Assembly (NCBI GenBank): GCA_964600615.1
Contig: CAZRJK010000024.1
Coordinates: 1 to 13,944 of the forward strand
Reading direction: 5' to 3'
Length of the DNA stretch: 13,944 nucleotides
Source: RUG11198 sp964600615
Lineage (GTDB): Bacteria > Bacillota_I > Bacilli_A > RF39 > UBA660
The notes under the pieces are model-generated. The model was not told the DNA's origin, did no database searches, and was given only the letters and a program-made list of their open reading frames with translations. Both the position numbers and the translations under genes were made by a program. This document shows positions 1 through 5,937 of the stretch, in pieces; position 1 is the first letter of the stretch, and each line of letters opens with the position of its first letter.

Positions 1-54
1 TATTACTAATTTTTCTGGTAAAATAATACCTTTTTCTCCATATATTTTTTCCAC
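1..54 (-). CDS. N-terminus of an unidentified protein, cut by the left edge
   Basis: The frame opens with GTG at 54-52, six bases after a perfect AGGAGG (61-66), and reads MEKIYGEKGIILPEKLVI before leaving the window. The frame starting two bases earlier hits a stop before the edge, so this GTG is the best start. A well-formed promoter lies just upstream at 78-106. Eighteen residues are too few to assign a family; no signal peptide or motif is visible. Confidence 0.55.
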   Translation of the reverse strand, partial: MEKIYGEKGIILPEKLVI

Positions 55-77
55 ACTATACCTCCTGACAAGTGATT

Positions 78-106
78 ATTATATACTAATTTATCTTTTT
101 TTGCAA
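78..106 (-). promoter_or_regulatory. Sigma-A-type promoter of the left-edge gene
   Basis: On the minus strand a -35 TTGCAA (101-106) is separated by exactly 17 bases from a perfect -10 TATAAT (78-83). The predicted transcript starts near 71, giving a very short leader before the AGGAGG at 61-66. Confidence 0.6.
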
Positions 107-132
107 TAACTATGATTTGCTTTTTAAATATG

Positions 133-141
133 TGTTATAAT
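133..141 (+). promoter_or_regulatory. Extended -10 promoter facing the structured region
   Basis: TGT TATAAT at 133-141 is an extended -10 element with a perfect hexamer; there is no convincing -35. Its predicted start, about seven bases downstream (148), is the first base of the first helix of the structured region, which is the main reason to take it seriously. It diverges from the promoter at 78-106. Confidence 0.4.
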
Positions 142-147
142 AAGTAT

Positions 148-414
148 GTAATTAAGTTTTATCTCAATTACATTTGTAGTAAATGTTTCTCAATCGAGAT
201 ACATAATTGCTCCATTTGGGTTAGTTTCTTTTGTTTAAGATAGGTCATCTAATTAGATTGGAACCTAGTAATCTTGCCTATGTAGATCCACATAAAGTAA
301 ATTAAATCAGCCATAATTTTGACCATATTAATCCTTATAAAAAATGGGTTGCTATATGAATGCATCAATCTTTATGGTGAAATATAACCAAAAACAACCA
401 ATAATTTGGTTGTT
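148..414 (+). ncRNA. Candidate structured non-coding RNA, family not recognised
   Basis: This gene-free stretch holds no credible coding frame but a chain of nested complementary arms. The first domain has GTAATTA 148-154 with TAATTGC 204-210 (one G-U), ATCTC 161-165 with GAGAT 196-200, and CATTT 171-175 with AAATG 181-185. The second has ATAGG 240-244 with CCTAT 277-281, and AGATT 255-259 with AATCT 270-274. The third has CATAAAG 291-297 with CTTTATG 370-376, enclosing ACCAT 322-326 with ATGGGT 344-349. An 8-bp hairpin at 393-414 could end it, although the U-run on the plus strand is displaced. I compared it from memory with 6S RNA, SRP RNA, RNase P RNA and tmRNA and recognised none. Chance pairing in AT-rich DNA is the main alternative. 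Confidence 0.35.
388..414 (-). terminator. Hairpin terminator after the pentapeptide-like gene
   Basis: AACAACCA (393-400) and TGGTTGTT (407-414) form a perfect 8-bp stem around a 6-nt loop, five bases past the stop codon. On the minus strand the stem runs into TTTTTGG, a short U-tract. It may also serve the plus strand weakly. Confidence 0.55.
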
Positions 415-419
415 CTATA

Positions 420-1292
420 CTATCTATTTATTTTTTTTATAAGAGATTGAATACTTTGCTTTGTTGATGTATATTCATCAAAACATACTTGTCCTAATTC
501 ATTATCTTGTTTTTCAAATACTTCTCTATTAAATTCTTCACCAACTAAAAGTGTTGTTCCTTGTAACCTACATCCCCATAATCTAGCGACATCTAGTGAG
601 CTTAAATCTAAAACTGCATGACTATTTGTTAAATTGCAGCCCATAAGTTCACAACCGCTAAAATTTTTCCCACTCATATCAACATTTTCTAGATTTGTCC
701 ATTCTAAACATTTACCTCTAACTTTTTGAGGATCCAAGTTAATCTTAGCATTTTTAAAACTTGCTCTTTGCACATAAACATCCGTAAAATCTGCCTGAGA
801 TAAATCAAGACCATCACATTTTGTTTGTTCTAAATCTTTTTCATAGATATTTTGAGGATTAATTTTTGCGTTTGTATAGCTCAGATTTGTATGACAAATT
901 ACACATCCATCAAAGCATTTATCGCTCATGTCAATTCCTTCAAAGATTGCACCTTCTATATTTTTTCCTTCAACAGTTTGTGGATCTACATCTGCATTTG
1001 TACCGCGAAAATCAACTCTCCGAACATTTCTATCAGCAAATGATATTCCTTTTAAATCAATAAACTTTAATACTCGTTGATCTCCTACATCATAATGCAT
1101 AATACCATCTAAAAGAATCTCTGTGTTTTCTTTGCCTAATTTTAGTTTTTCCATAGCATTGCAATATTGAATTAAATTTTCTGTATCATTTAAATCTATT
1201 CCTTGTTGCTCTGCATATTTATAGATGGCTTCATTTAGCATTTTTAGTAAATCACGATATTGTTCTCCACCCATATTTAATTTTCTTCTCAT
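420..1292 (-). CDS. Pentapeptide-repeat-like protein with a ~42-residue super-repeat
   Basis: The 290-residue product has a helical N-terminal part (about 1-75), then a region rich in pentapeptide-type steps of the A-D/N-L/F-x-x kind, such as VDFRGTNADV, AIFEGIDMSD, GLDLSQADFT and NVDMSGKNFSG. Three longer units are visible at about 99-140, 141-180 and 181-224, each opening N-A-[DK]-[VI]-x with a nearby Pro-Gln. Such proteins fold as right-handed beta helices and usually act by binding other proteins; the partner cannot be told here. Cysteines are frequent (C126, C130, C133, C159, C195, C214, C219). The start is set by AAGGAAGG eight bases upstream. No signal peptide or membrane segment is seen, so it is probably cytosolic. 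It is a single-gene unit with its own promoter and terminator. Confidence 0.75.
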   Translation of the reverse strand: MRRKLNMGGEQYRDLLKMLNEAIYKYAEQQGIDLNDTENLIQYCNAMEKLKLGKENTEILLDGIMHYDVGDQRVLKFIDLKGISFADRNVRRVDFRGTNADVDPQTVEGKNIEGAIFEGIDMSDKCFDGCVICHTNLSYTNAKINPQNIYEKDLEQTKCDGLDLSQADFTDVYVQRASFKNAKINLDPQKVRGKCLEWTNLENVDMSGKNFSGCELMGCNLTNSHAVLDLSSLDVARLWGCRLQGTTLLVGEEFNREVFEKQDNELGQVCFDEYTSTKQSIQSLIKKINR

Positions 1293-1320
1293 TTTCCAAA
1301 CCTTCCTTGTTTAGTAAATT

Positions 1321-1329
1321 ATTATAGCA
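1321..1329 (-). promoter_or_regulatory. Extended -10 promoter of the pentapeptide-like gene
   Basis: TGC TATAAT on the minus strand, 29 bases upstream of the start codon, with no good -35. The same TGC TATAAT core precedes the genes starting at 3888 and 5867. Confidence 0.5.
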
Positions 1330-1570
1330 TACTTTTTATTTTTTTTATCATTATTTTACAATATGTTTTTAATTCATTAAAAACGAAATCTTGATATATT
1401 CTGTGTTTTTGAATTATTCTATGTTCAGGCAAATATAAAATTCCACTATTGTGACATATAATCTTACAAATTATGGAATTTATTGAATAGTTTTGCAAGA
1501 TGAGGAAATATGCTCGAATTTTTCGAGCTTTGATAAATAACTAATTCAATTTGTGTTTTTTATATTTATT
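1330..1570. other. Gene-free stretch with two inverted repeats
   Basis: The space between the genes starting at 1292 and ending at 1602 holds no frame I can support. Two inverted repeats stand out: AAATTCCA (1438-1445) with TGGAATTT (1474-1481) around 28 bases, and a compact GCTCGAA-TTT-TTCGAGC hairpin at 1512-1528, which is GC-richer than its surroundings. Neither is followed by a convincing U-run. They could be protein-binding sites or the remains of a small RNA. Confidence 0.3.
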
Positions 1571-1603
1571 AAAAAAACATAGTGTATTATGCACTATGTT
1601 TTT
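1571..1603 (-). terminator. Intrinsic terminator of the 3061-1602 unit
   Basis: CATAGTG (1578-1584) pairs with CACTATG (1592-1598), extended by five A-T pairs, with a 7-nt loop. On the minus strand the stem ends in seven Ts. The stop codon at 1602-1604 overlaps the base of the stem. Confidence 0.85.
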
Positions 1604-1958
1604 ATTTGCTATGACTAGAAGATTTTTTTTCTTCATTATCTTTATAATTCTTAAACATATTATAGATGTCATGATTATATAATATTTTTACTAATACTTC
1701 TTCTTTTTTACGACAGTCTTTAATTATTTCTTCTCTAGTTATTGGTACTGGTGCTGGATAGCCATCAGTAGATTGAAAATTATTATTAATCTTTTCTTTT
1801 GTCATTTGGATTTCTTCATATAAGGAAACTAATTTACGTATTATTTTATCTATTGGTTCTTTATCAAAATCTACATTTTTAAAGTAAACTGAATTAGTTT
1901 TTTCTACTATAGTTAGTTTTTTTAAATAATCTCTTATTTCTTGTTCATTTATATTCAT
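1602..1958 (-). CDS. Small charged protein of unknown function
   Basis: The 118-residue product begins MNINEQEIRDYLKK. The open frame extends 16 codons further (to 2006), but AGGAGG at 1966-1971 lies seven bases before the ATG at 1958, while the upstream ATG has no ribosome binding site and would overlap the preceding gene. The protein is lysine- and glutamate-rich with predicted helices around 20-60 and 75-105, separated by a short proline-containing segment (GYPAPVPIT, about 66-74). The C-terminus is a Lys/Ser/His-rich tail (EEKKSSSHSK). No membrane segment, signal or known motif is seen. It starts 44 bases after the gene at 2003-3061 with no terminator between, so the two are probably co-transcribed. 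I do not recognise the family. Confidence 0.75.
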   Translation of the reverse strand: MNINEQEIRDYLKKLTIVEKTNSVYFKNVDFDKEPIDKIIRKLVSLYEEIQMTKEKINNNFQSTDGYPAPVPITREEIIKDCRKKEEVLVKILYNHDIYNMFKNYKDNEEKKSSSHSK

Positions 1959-2002
1959 TAAACTTCCTCCTAATAAGATTATATAATAAATGATTATTCT
2001 AA

Positions 2003-3061
2003 TCAAGTTTTATTTATTCTTATATTTAAACTATCTCCTTGGATATTTATATCGTTTGTTATTTCTATACTGTGATCATGTTCTAATAATCTATACATTA
2101 GATTAAATAGTTCTTCTGTTTTTAAATAACTTATTTTGTCTTGTTTTTGGTATACTCTATCATACCAATCTTTAAATATTAAATATTCATCCATATATCT
2201 TCTTTCATTGGGATGTTCTTCTAATTCTTTTAAACTTTTATCTAAATTTTTTTTGGCTTCTTTTCCTAGTAATTCATGATAATGATAATTTAGTACTTGC
2301 ATACTAGGAACTATTATTTTAGATATATTTTTCTTTTTTAATTCATTTATAAAGAATAGCATTGCATATACTTTATTGGGATGAATATTGTGATTATCAA
2401 TATTTTTATTTATTTTATATAATTTTCTTTCAATTTCTTTATCTTTTTTATTTAGATTTGTATTTTGGACTCCATATATATAGCAATTATTATCATCATC
2501 TATATCATATAATATTCTTGGTAATTCATATTCATTATTATTTCCAATTATTAGAAATAGCATACTTCTTGTTGTTTCATCATATGTTTCATTAACAGTG
2601 GTACTCATATATACATCATATTCATAAAAACTATCTACTTTTTTATAATAATTATTATTAAATGTCATGTTATTAGTAAATTGTAATTGTTTTTCTAAGA
2701 ATTGTTCAACATTATTAATATCATTTATTCCCATTCTTAACCAGATTCGTTCCATTACACTAGTAGCGGTACTTTTAGGATTAAATTTAATTTTATAATA
2801 GTTTCTTAGTTTCATTAATGAGTTAGTTATTTCTTGTAATAACTTAAAGAATTTATAGCCATCATTTATATTTATTGTTATAGCATTATTATCTTGTTTA
2901 TTTAATAATTCTGTATTTTCTTTATTAATATTATTTAAAAGAGATAATGTTTCTTTATCAAATTTAAAATTAATATTTGGTACTTCCTCTTCTAATTTAA
3001 TTTTTGGAAGGGATTTATTTATAAATAATTCTATTAATTCTTTATATTCTATTGGTTTCAT
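2003..3061 (-). CDS. 352-residue protein of unknown function, first gene of a two-gene unit
   Basis: The N-terminal ~90 residues are helical and Asn/Lys/Glu-rich. Three denser, more conserved-looking blocks follow: an aromatic one at 103-128 (ERIWLRMGIND then NVEQFLEKQLQF), a beta-like one at about 166-200 (SMLFLIIG, ILYDIDDD, CYIYGVQN), and IIVPSMQVLNYHYHELLG at 249-266. A Trp/Tyr-rich stretch (DWYDRVYQKQDKISYLKTEELFNLMYR, about 298-324) comes near the end. These read as a folded multi-domain cytosolic protein without signal peptide or transmembrane helix. I cannot name the family and see no catalytic signature. The ribosome binding site is weak (AAGAAGTGAT). An extended -10 at 3082-3090 makes this the head of a unit that continues into 1602-1958. 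Confidence 0.8.
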   Translation of the reverse strand: MKPIEYKELIELFINKSLPKIKLEEEVPNINFKFDKETLSLLNNINKENTELLNKQDNNAITININDGYKFFKLLQEITNSLMKLRNYYKIKFNPKSTATSVMERIWLRMGINDINNVEQFLEKQLQFTNNMTFNNNYYKKVDSFYEYDVYMSTTVNETYDETTRSMLFLIIGNNNEYELPRILYDIDDDNNCYIYGVQNTNLNKKDKEIERKLYKINKNIDNHNIHPNKVYAMLFFINELKKKNISKIIVPSMQVLNYHYHELLGKEAKKNLDKSLKELEEHPNERRYMDEYLIFKDWYDRVYQKQDKISYLKTEELFNLMYRLLEHDHSIEITNDINIQGDSLNIRINKT

Positions 3062-3081
3062 AGTATCACTTCTTTATATGT

Positions 3082-3090
3082 ATTATATCA
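3082..3090 (-). promoter_or_regulatory. Extended -10 promoter of the 3061-1602 unit
   Basis: TGA TATAAT on the minus strand, 20 bases before the ATG at 3061. No good -35 lies at the right distance. It sits directly behind the terminator of the next gene upstream (3101-3129). Confidence 0.5.
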
Positions 3091-3100
3091 TAAATAATAG

Positions 3101-3129
3101 AAAAAGATGATTACTAACTTGTAATCATC
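3101..3129 (-). terminator. Intrinsic terminator of the zinc-finger gene
   Basis: GATGATTAC (3106-3114) and GTAATCATC (3121-3129) form a 9-bp stem with a 6-nt loop. On the minus strand it is followed by TTTTTCTATT. It ends the gene at 3137 and insulates it from the promoter at 3082-3090. Confidence 0.85.
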
Positions 3130-3136
3130 TTTTAGG

Positions 3137-3712
3137 TTATCTAACTTTTTTTAATACTTTTCTTTTTTGATCTATAGTTTTTGCTTCTCCATAGAATTTA
3201 TCCCAGCATTCTTGAGTTTTAAATTTTTTACATTCTGAAAATGTTCCGTTTGCACAATCATTATAAAACTCTCCTTTTCCATAATATTGGGATATTTGTC
3301 TTGGACAAGTATATTGTGTTATTGGTAATGGGAGATTTCCTTGAAGAAAGTCTTCATAACTTATAACATTTATTTCACTTGCACCATGTTCAAATAAATA
3401 TTTTGGAGAAAAACATTTTCCTGTTGCATACATAACGTAATTAACATCATCTCTTTTTTGTAATTTTTTAAATAATTTTATTTTGCCAACAATTATACCA
3501 TCTTCTACTTTATAAATAGTTCCAGTTTTTTTATCTTTGACAAGTTGCATATTTTCTTCTAGTTTTATGTTGTTATAACCTTTCCCATTACAATCGTGGC
3601 ATAAAACACCTAAATCATCTCGTTCGGCATTACCTTTATATATTCCAGTTCCTTCACAAAATCCACAAGTACATTTAATTTTATTTCCTAGATCTAATTT
3701 TTTTAAATGCAT
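3137..3712 (-). CDS. Protein with a DnaJ-type CxxCxGxG zinc-finger pair
   Basis: Two CxxCxGxG motifs are visible in 191 residues: CGFCEGTG (16-23) and CHDCNGKG (38-45). In DnaJ-family proteins a pair of these binds one zinc ion and holds a short hairpin. There is no J-domain, no further motif pair and no substrate-binding domain, so this is not DnaJ itself. A second cysteine set lies C-terminally (C136, C153, C161, C169, with C100 nearby), in a segment with CPRQISQYYGKG and SECKKFKTQECWDKF, which suggests a second metal site. The N-terminal C14 may also contribute. The start is supported by AGAGGA six bases upstream. Single-gene unit with a strong promoter (3744-3772). Possible roles include nucleic-acid or protein binding; the sequence does not decide. 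Confidence 0.78.
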   Translation of the reverse strand: MHLKKLDLGNKIKCTCGFCEGTGIYKGNAERDDLGVLCHDCNGKGYNNIKLEENMQLVKDKKTGTIYKVEDGIIVGKIKLFKKLQKRDDVNYVMYATGKCFSPKYLFEHGASEINVISYEDFLQGNLPLPITQYTCPRQISQYYGKGEFYNDCANGTFSECKKFKTQECWDKFYGEAKTIDQKRKVLKKVR

Positions 3713-3743
3713 AGTATTCCTCTTTCTTTAAAATTATGTTTTT

Positions 3744-3772
3744 ATGGTATCATATGGTTTTGTAATTGTCAA
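3744..3772 (-). promoter_or_regulatory. Promoter of the zinc-finger gene, perfect -35
   Basis: On the minus strand, TTGACA (3767-3772) is followed after 17 bases by TACCAT (3744-3749), preceded by TGA as an extended -10. It diverges from the promoter at 3837-3864, with about 64 bases between the two -35 elements. Confidence 0.7.
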
Positions 3773-3836
3773 ATATGATTACTTAAAAAAGATAAGTATT
3801 ATATTATATAGTTATTATAAAATTGTTAATTTGTTG

Positions 3837-3864
3837 TTGAAATATATAAATATTATGCTATAAT
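3837..3864 (+). promoter_or_regulatory. Promoter of the gene at 3888
   Basis: TTGAAA (3837-3842), a 16-base spacer ending in TGC, and a perfect TATAAT (3859-3864). The predicted start is near 3871, just before GGGAGG. Confidence 0.7.
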
Positions 3865-3887
3865 AATGACTCAAGGGAGGGTTTAAT

Positions 3888-4505
3888 ATGGATATATCTG
3901 CTAGAGATAGAATGATAGAAAAATGGTTTAATGAATATTTTGTTAATGAAAGTATTAGGAAAGAAAAAATAGAGGGTATAATGTCAAGTACTAATTATGT
4001 TGATTGGCTTAAAAAATTTACTCAAGATAAGGTTGGATTTACTGATTGTGATTATAGTGCTTTTGACGAGAGAATTGATTATTCAGATAAATATAATATT
4101 AATATGTTGGGTATGTTTTATGATGGAATTGATAAATATGCTAAAGAGAATTATATTTATCCAACACCTGCTGATGGAGGATATTTTTATAAAGTTAAAT
4201 TAGATGATTTTGGTTTTGAAATAGGTTTTGGTGTACGTATGCAAGAAGCTATTTATTATGTTAATAGACTGGCATTAGGAAAACATAATACTTTTATTGA
4301 TTTTAATGATATTATTGCTGGTAAAAAACAGGATAATGTTGATAGAATTAATGCTAAACTAAATGTTCTATCAAGTATAGTTGTTAAAACTTATGAAAGT
4401 GGAGTGCCTATTGAAGCATTAGTTGATACTCTTGATGATACAATTGATAATATCGCATCTAAAAATAATGCTATGACTAGAGTGTTATTAAGAAGGGATA
4501 GATAA
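3888..4505 (+). CDS. 205-residue protein of unknown function
   Basis: The start ATG lies seven bases after GGGAGG. The product is acidic and apparently soluble. It has a charged helical N-terminus (1-35), an Asp/Tyr-rich middle (50-100, with DCDYSAFDERIDYSDKYN), a beta-like stretch with GYFYKVKLDDFGFEIGFGVRMQEA (98-121), then RINAKLNVLSS and a C-terminal helix. No signal peptide, transmembrane segment or known catalytic motif is seen, and I do not recognise the family. It is the only plus-strand gene among the unrecognised genes between 420 and 7840. It is transcribed alone from a good promoter and ended by its own terminator. It diverges from the zinc-finger gene, so the two could share regulation across the spacer. 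Confidence 0.8.
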   Translation: MDISARDRMIEKWFNEYFVNESIRKEKIEGIMSSTNYVDWLKKFTQDKVGFTDCDYSAFDERIDYSDKYNINMLGMFYDGIDKYAKENYIYPTPADGGYFYKVKLDDFGFEIGFGVRMQEAIYYVNRLALGKHNTFIDFNDIIAGKKQDNVDRINAKLNVLSSIVVKTYESGVPIEALVDTLDDTIDNIASKNNAMTRVLLRRDR

Positions 4506-4509
4506 TTAT

Positions 4510-4538
4510 AAACTAGTATATTAATACTAGTTTTTATT
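4510..4538 (+). terminator. Intrinsic terminator of the gene at 3888
   Basis: AAACTAGTAT (4510-4519) and ATACTAGTTT (4524-4533) form a perfect 10-bp stem around ATTA, followed by TTATTT. It starts five bases after the stop codon. Confidence 0.85.
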
Positions 4539-4651
4539 TGTGTTATTGATATTATAATTAAAACTATTTATAATTTATATTTGGGGAACTATGTTGTGAT
4601 AATGCTATCATATCATCTAAGATATTACTAAGTTTAAAATGTTATTAATAA

Positions 4652-4685
4652 ATAAAAATAGATAATTATTTTCATAATTATCTAT
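4652..4685 (-). terminator. Intrinsic terminator of the 5867-4678 unit
   Basis: A perfect 12-bp stem (4658-4669 with 4674-4685) with loop TTTC. On the minus strand it is followed by TTTTATTTATT. The stop codon of the upstream gene (4678-4680) lies inside the stem. The 118 bases between this and the terminator at 4538 hold nothing I can name. Confidence 0.8.
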
Positions 4686-5319
4686 TAGTTCTTTTATAAT
4701 CTTTTAATAAAATTCTATTACTATTTTTTATAACTTTTTCACTTATTAATTGTAATTCAATTTGGGAACATGCTTGTAGGTAATATTGTTTTAATAGATC
4801 TATATCGAAGTATCTGTTGTTCTCTTGGTCTTCACATAATCTTTTTAATTTTCTTAAAGCTCCTATTTTTTCATCATAGTCAAAGTTGCTAATTCTATCT
4901 ATTTCCCTATTTTTATTAAATATTTTTTTATCAATTGGAAGTAATTCATCATTTGTCTCATAGTTAATAAAATTATATAAGCAACTATTTGTTCTTTCGT
5001 CTAAAATATCATTAATAATATAAGCTAATTGTGGTGATGTTGTTTTTTTTCCTTGTATTTTAATATTATAATAGGAATCAAATTTTTTTAATTCTCTATG
5101 TATTATTTTTTCAATTACATACTTTTGCTCACCATTTGGTAGTCTTTCTCCATCTTTAATTGTGTTCTCATCATCTAGTCTCCCTACTATATCAAATGTC
5201 CCAATTTCTTTATAGCTTAATCTTGCTACAAGTTCATTTCTTATTCTTAATAATTCTTCTTTATTGTAGAATACTTGATATTCTCTTTCTATATTCTCAA
5301 ATCTTTCTATATATTTCAT
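4678..5319 (-). CDS. 213-residue protein of unknown function, second gene of a unit
   Basis: A highly charged, probably all-soluble helical protein: helices are likely at 1-35, 68-85, 135-165 and 175-205, with a polar central segment (GRLDDENTIKDGERLPNGEQ, 46-65). It has only two Cys near the end (C162, C184) besides C114, no HExxH, no zinc knuckle and no membrane segment. The start is set by AAGGAG six bases upstream, which overlaps the stop codon of the preceding gene. The genes are only 11 bases apart, so translational coupling with 5331-5867 is likely. I do not recognise the family. Confidence 0.77.
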   Translation of the reverse strand: MKYIERFENIEREYQVFYNKEELLRIRNELVARLSYKEIGTFDIVGRLDDENTIKDGERLPNGEQKYVIEKIIHRELKKFDSYYNIKIQGKKTTSPQLAYIINDILDERTNSCLYNFINYETNDELLPIDKKIFNKNREIDRISNFDYDEKIGALRKLKRLCEDQENNRYFDIDLLKQYYLQACSQIELQLISEKVIKNSNRILLKDYKRTNR

Positions 5320-5330
5320 ATTAATCTCCT

Positions 5331-5867
5331 TTATTTGTTATTTGTAATAATTCTTTTTTTTATTCTTTTAGTTTTTTCTTCTAATGTGGTATAAGTAATA
5401 TATATTATTGATGCATCAAAATGGAGTTCAAGAGAAAAATCGTTCATATCAAGATAAATATTAATATCATTTGTTCTTAATATTCCCCAAATCGTTACAA
5501 AGTCTGCTGTTCCTTCTTTTATATAATTTGGAAATTCAGTATGTTTATAATTATTATTTTGGTTGTATATGAATTTAATTATTCCCCTTCTTTCATTTTC
5601 TGGTTCCATTGTAGTAACTATCTTTTCTGGTTGTCCTATTATTTCAGAATAGTCTTTATTTATAGCTTTGAAATTAAAACCATTCCCTAGGCCAATTTGT
5701 GCATAGTCATATGTTTCAATAAGTGATATTATTAAGTCTTGGTATAAGTCTGCATATTTTTTATTTTGTTGATATTTTTCTAAAAATTCAGCCTCATATG
5801 CTTGGGTATATTTGGCTAGTGCTTTATCATTTGCTTCTTCCATTCTTCTTTTAAATTCTTCAGTCAT
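5331..5867 (-). CDS. 178-residue protein of unknown function, first gene of a unit
   Basis: The N-terminal ~45 residues form a charged amphipathic helix (MTEEFKRRMEEANDK and onward), possibly a coiled coil. The rest looks beta-rich: RRGIIKFIYNQ, TADFVTIWGILRTNDINIYLDMN, LELHFDASIIYITYTTLEE. It ends with a basic tail (KTKRIKKRIITNNK). There is no signal peptide or transmembrane helix. AAGGAG lies six bases before the start. The order helix, then beta-sandwich-like domain, then basic tail would suit a small structural or binding protein, but this is inference only. It is co-transcribed with 4678-5319 from the promoter at 5891-5919. Confidence 0.77.
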   Translation of the reverse strand: MTEEFKRRMEEANDKALAKYTQAYEAEFLEKYQQNKKYADLYQDLIISLIETYDYAQIGLGNGFNFKAINKDYSEIIGQPEKIVTTMEPENERRGIIKFIYNQNNNYKHTEFPNYIKEGTADFVTIWGILRTNDINIYLDMNDFSLELHFDASIIYITYTTLEEKTKRIKKRIITNNK

Positions 5868-5890
5868 AGTGTTCTCCTTTTTTGGGGTTT

Positions 5891-5919
5891 ATTATAGCAT
5901 TTATTAATTAAAAAAACAA
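5891..5919 (-). promoter_or_regulatory. Promoter of the 5867-4678 unit, overlapping a terminator
   Basis: Minus-strand TGC TATAAT (5891-5899) with a partial -35, TTGTTT (5914-5919), 17 bases upstream. The -35 lies in the arm and U-tract of the terminator at 5910-5933, so the end of one unit and the start of the next share bases. Confidence 0.5.
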
Positions 5920-5933
5920 TGATAAATTCATTG
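5910..5933 (-). terminator. Intrinsic terminator of the 7840-5938 unit
   Basis: CAATGA (5917-5922) pairs with TCATTG (5928-5933) around a 5-nt loop. On the minus strand it is followed by seven Ts. It lies four bases after the stop codon. Confidence 0.75.
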
Positions 5934-5937
5934 CTTT

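Noticed and set aside
1510..1533. A seven-codon plus-strand leader peptide (MLEFFEL) behind GAGG
   Set aside because: It is only the GCTCGAA hairpin read as codons, and no plus-strand gene follows it.
1959..2006. A start at 2006 for the gene ending at 1602
   Set aside because: There is no ribosome binding site there, it would overlap the preceding gene, and AGGAGG correctly precedes the ATG at 1958.
2362..2595. Plus-strand open frame inside the 2003-3061 gene, and similar ones at 852-1063, 3997-4203, 6488-6670 and 7384-7608
   Set aside because: They are opposite-strand or shifted-frame shadows in AT-rich genes, with Phe/Tyr/Leu-rich nonsense products and no ribosome binding site.
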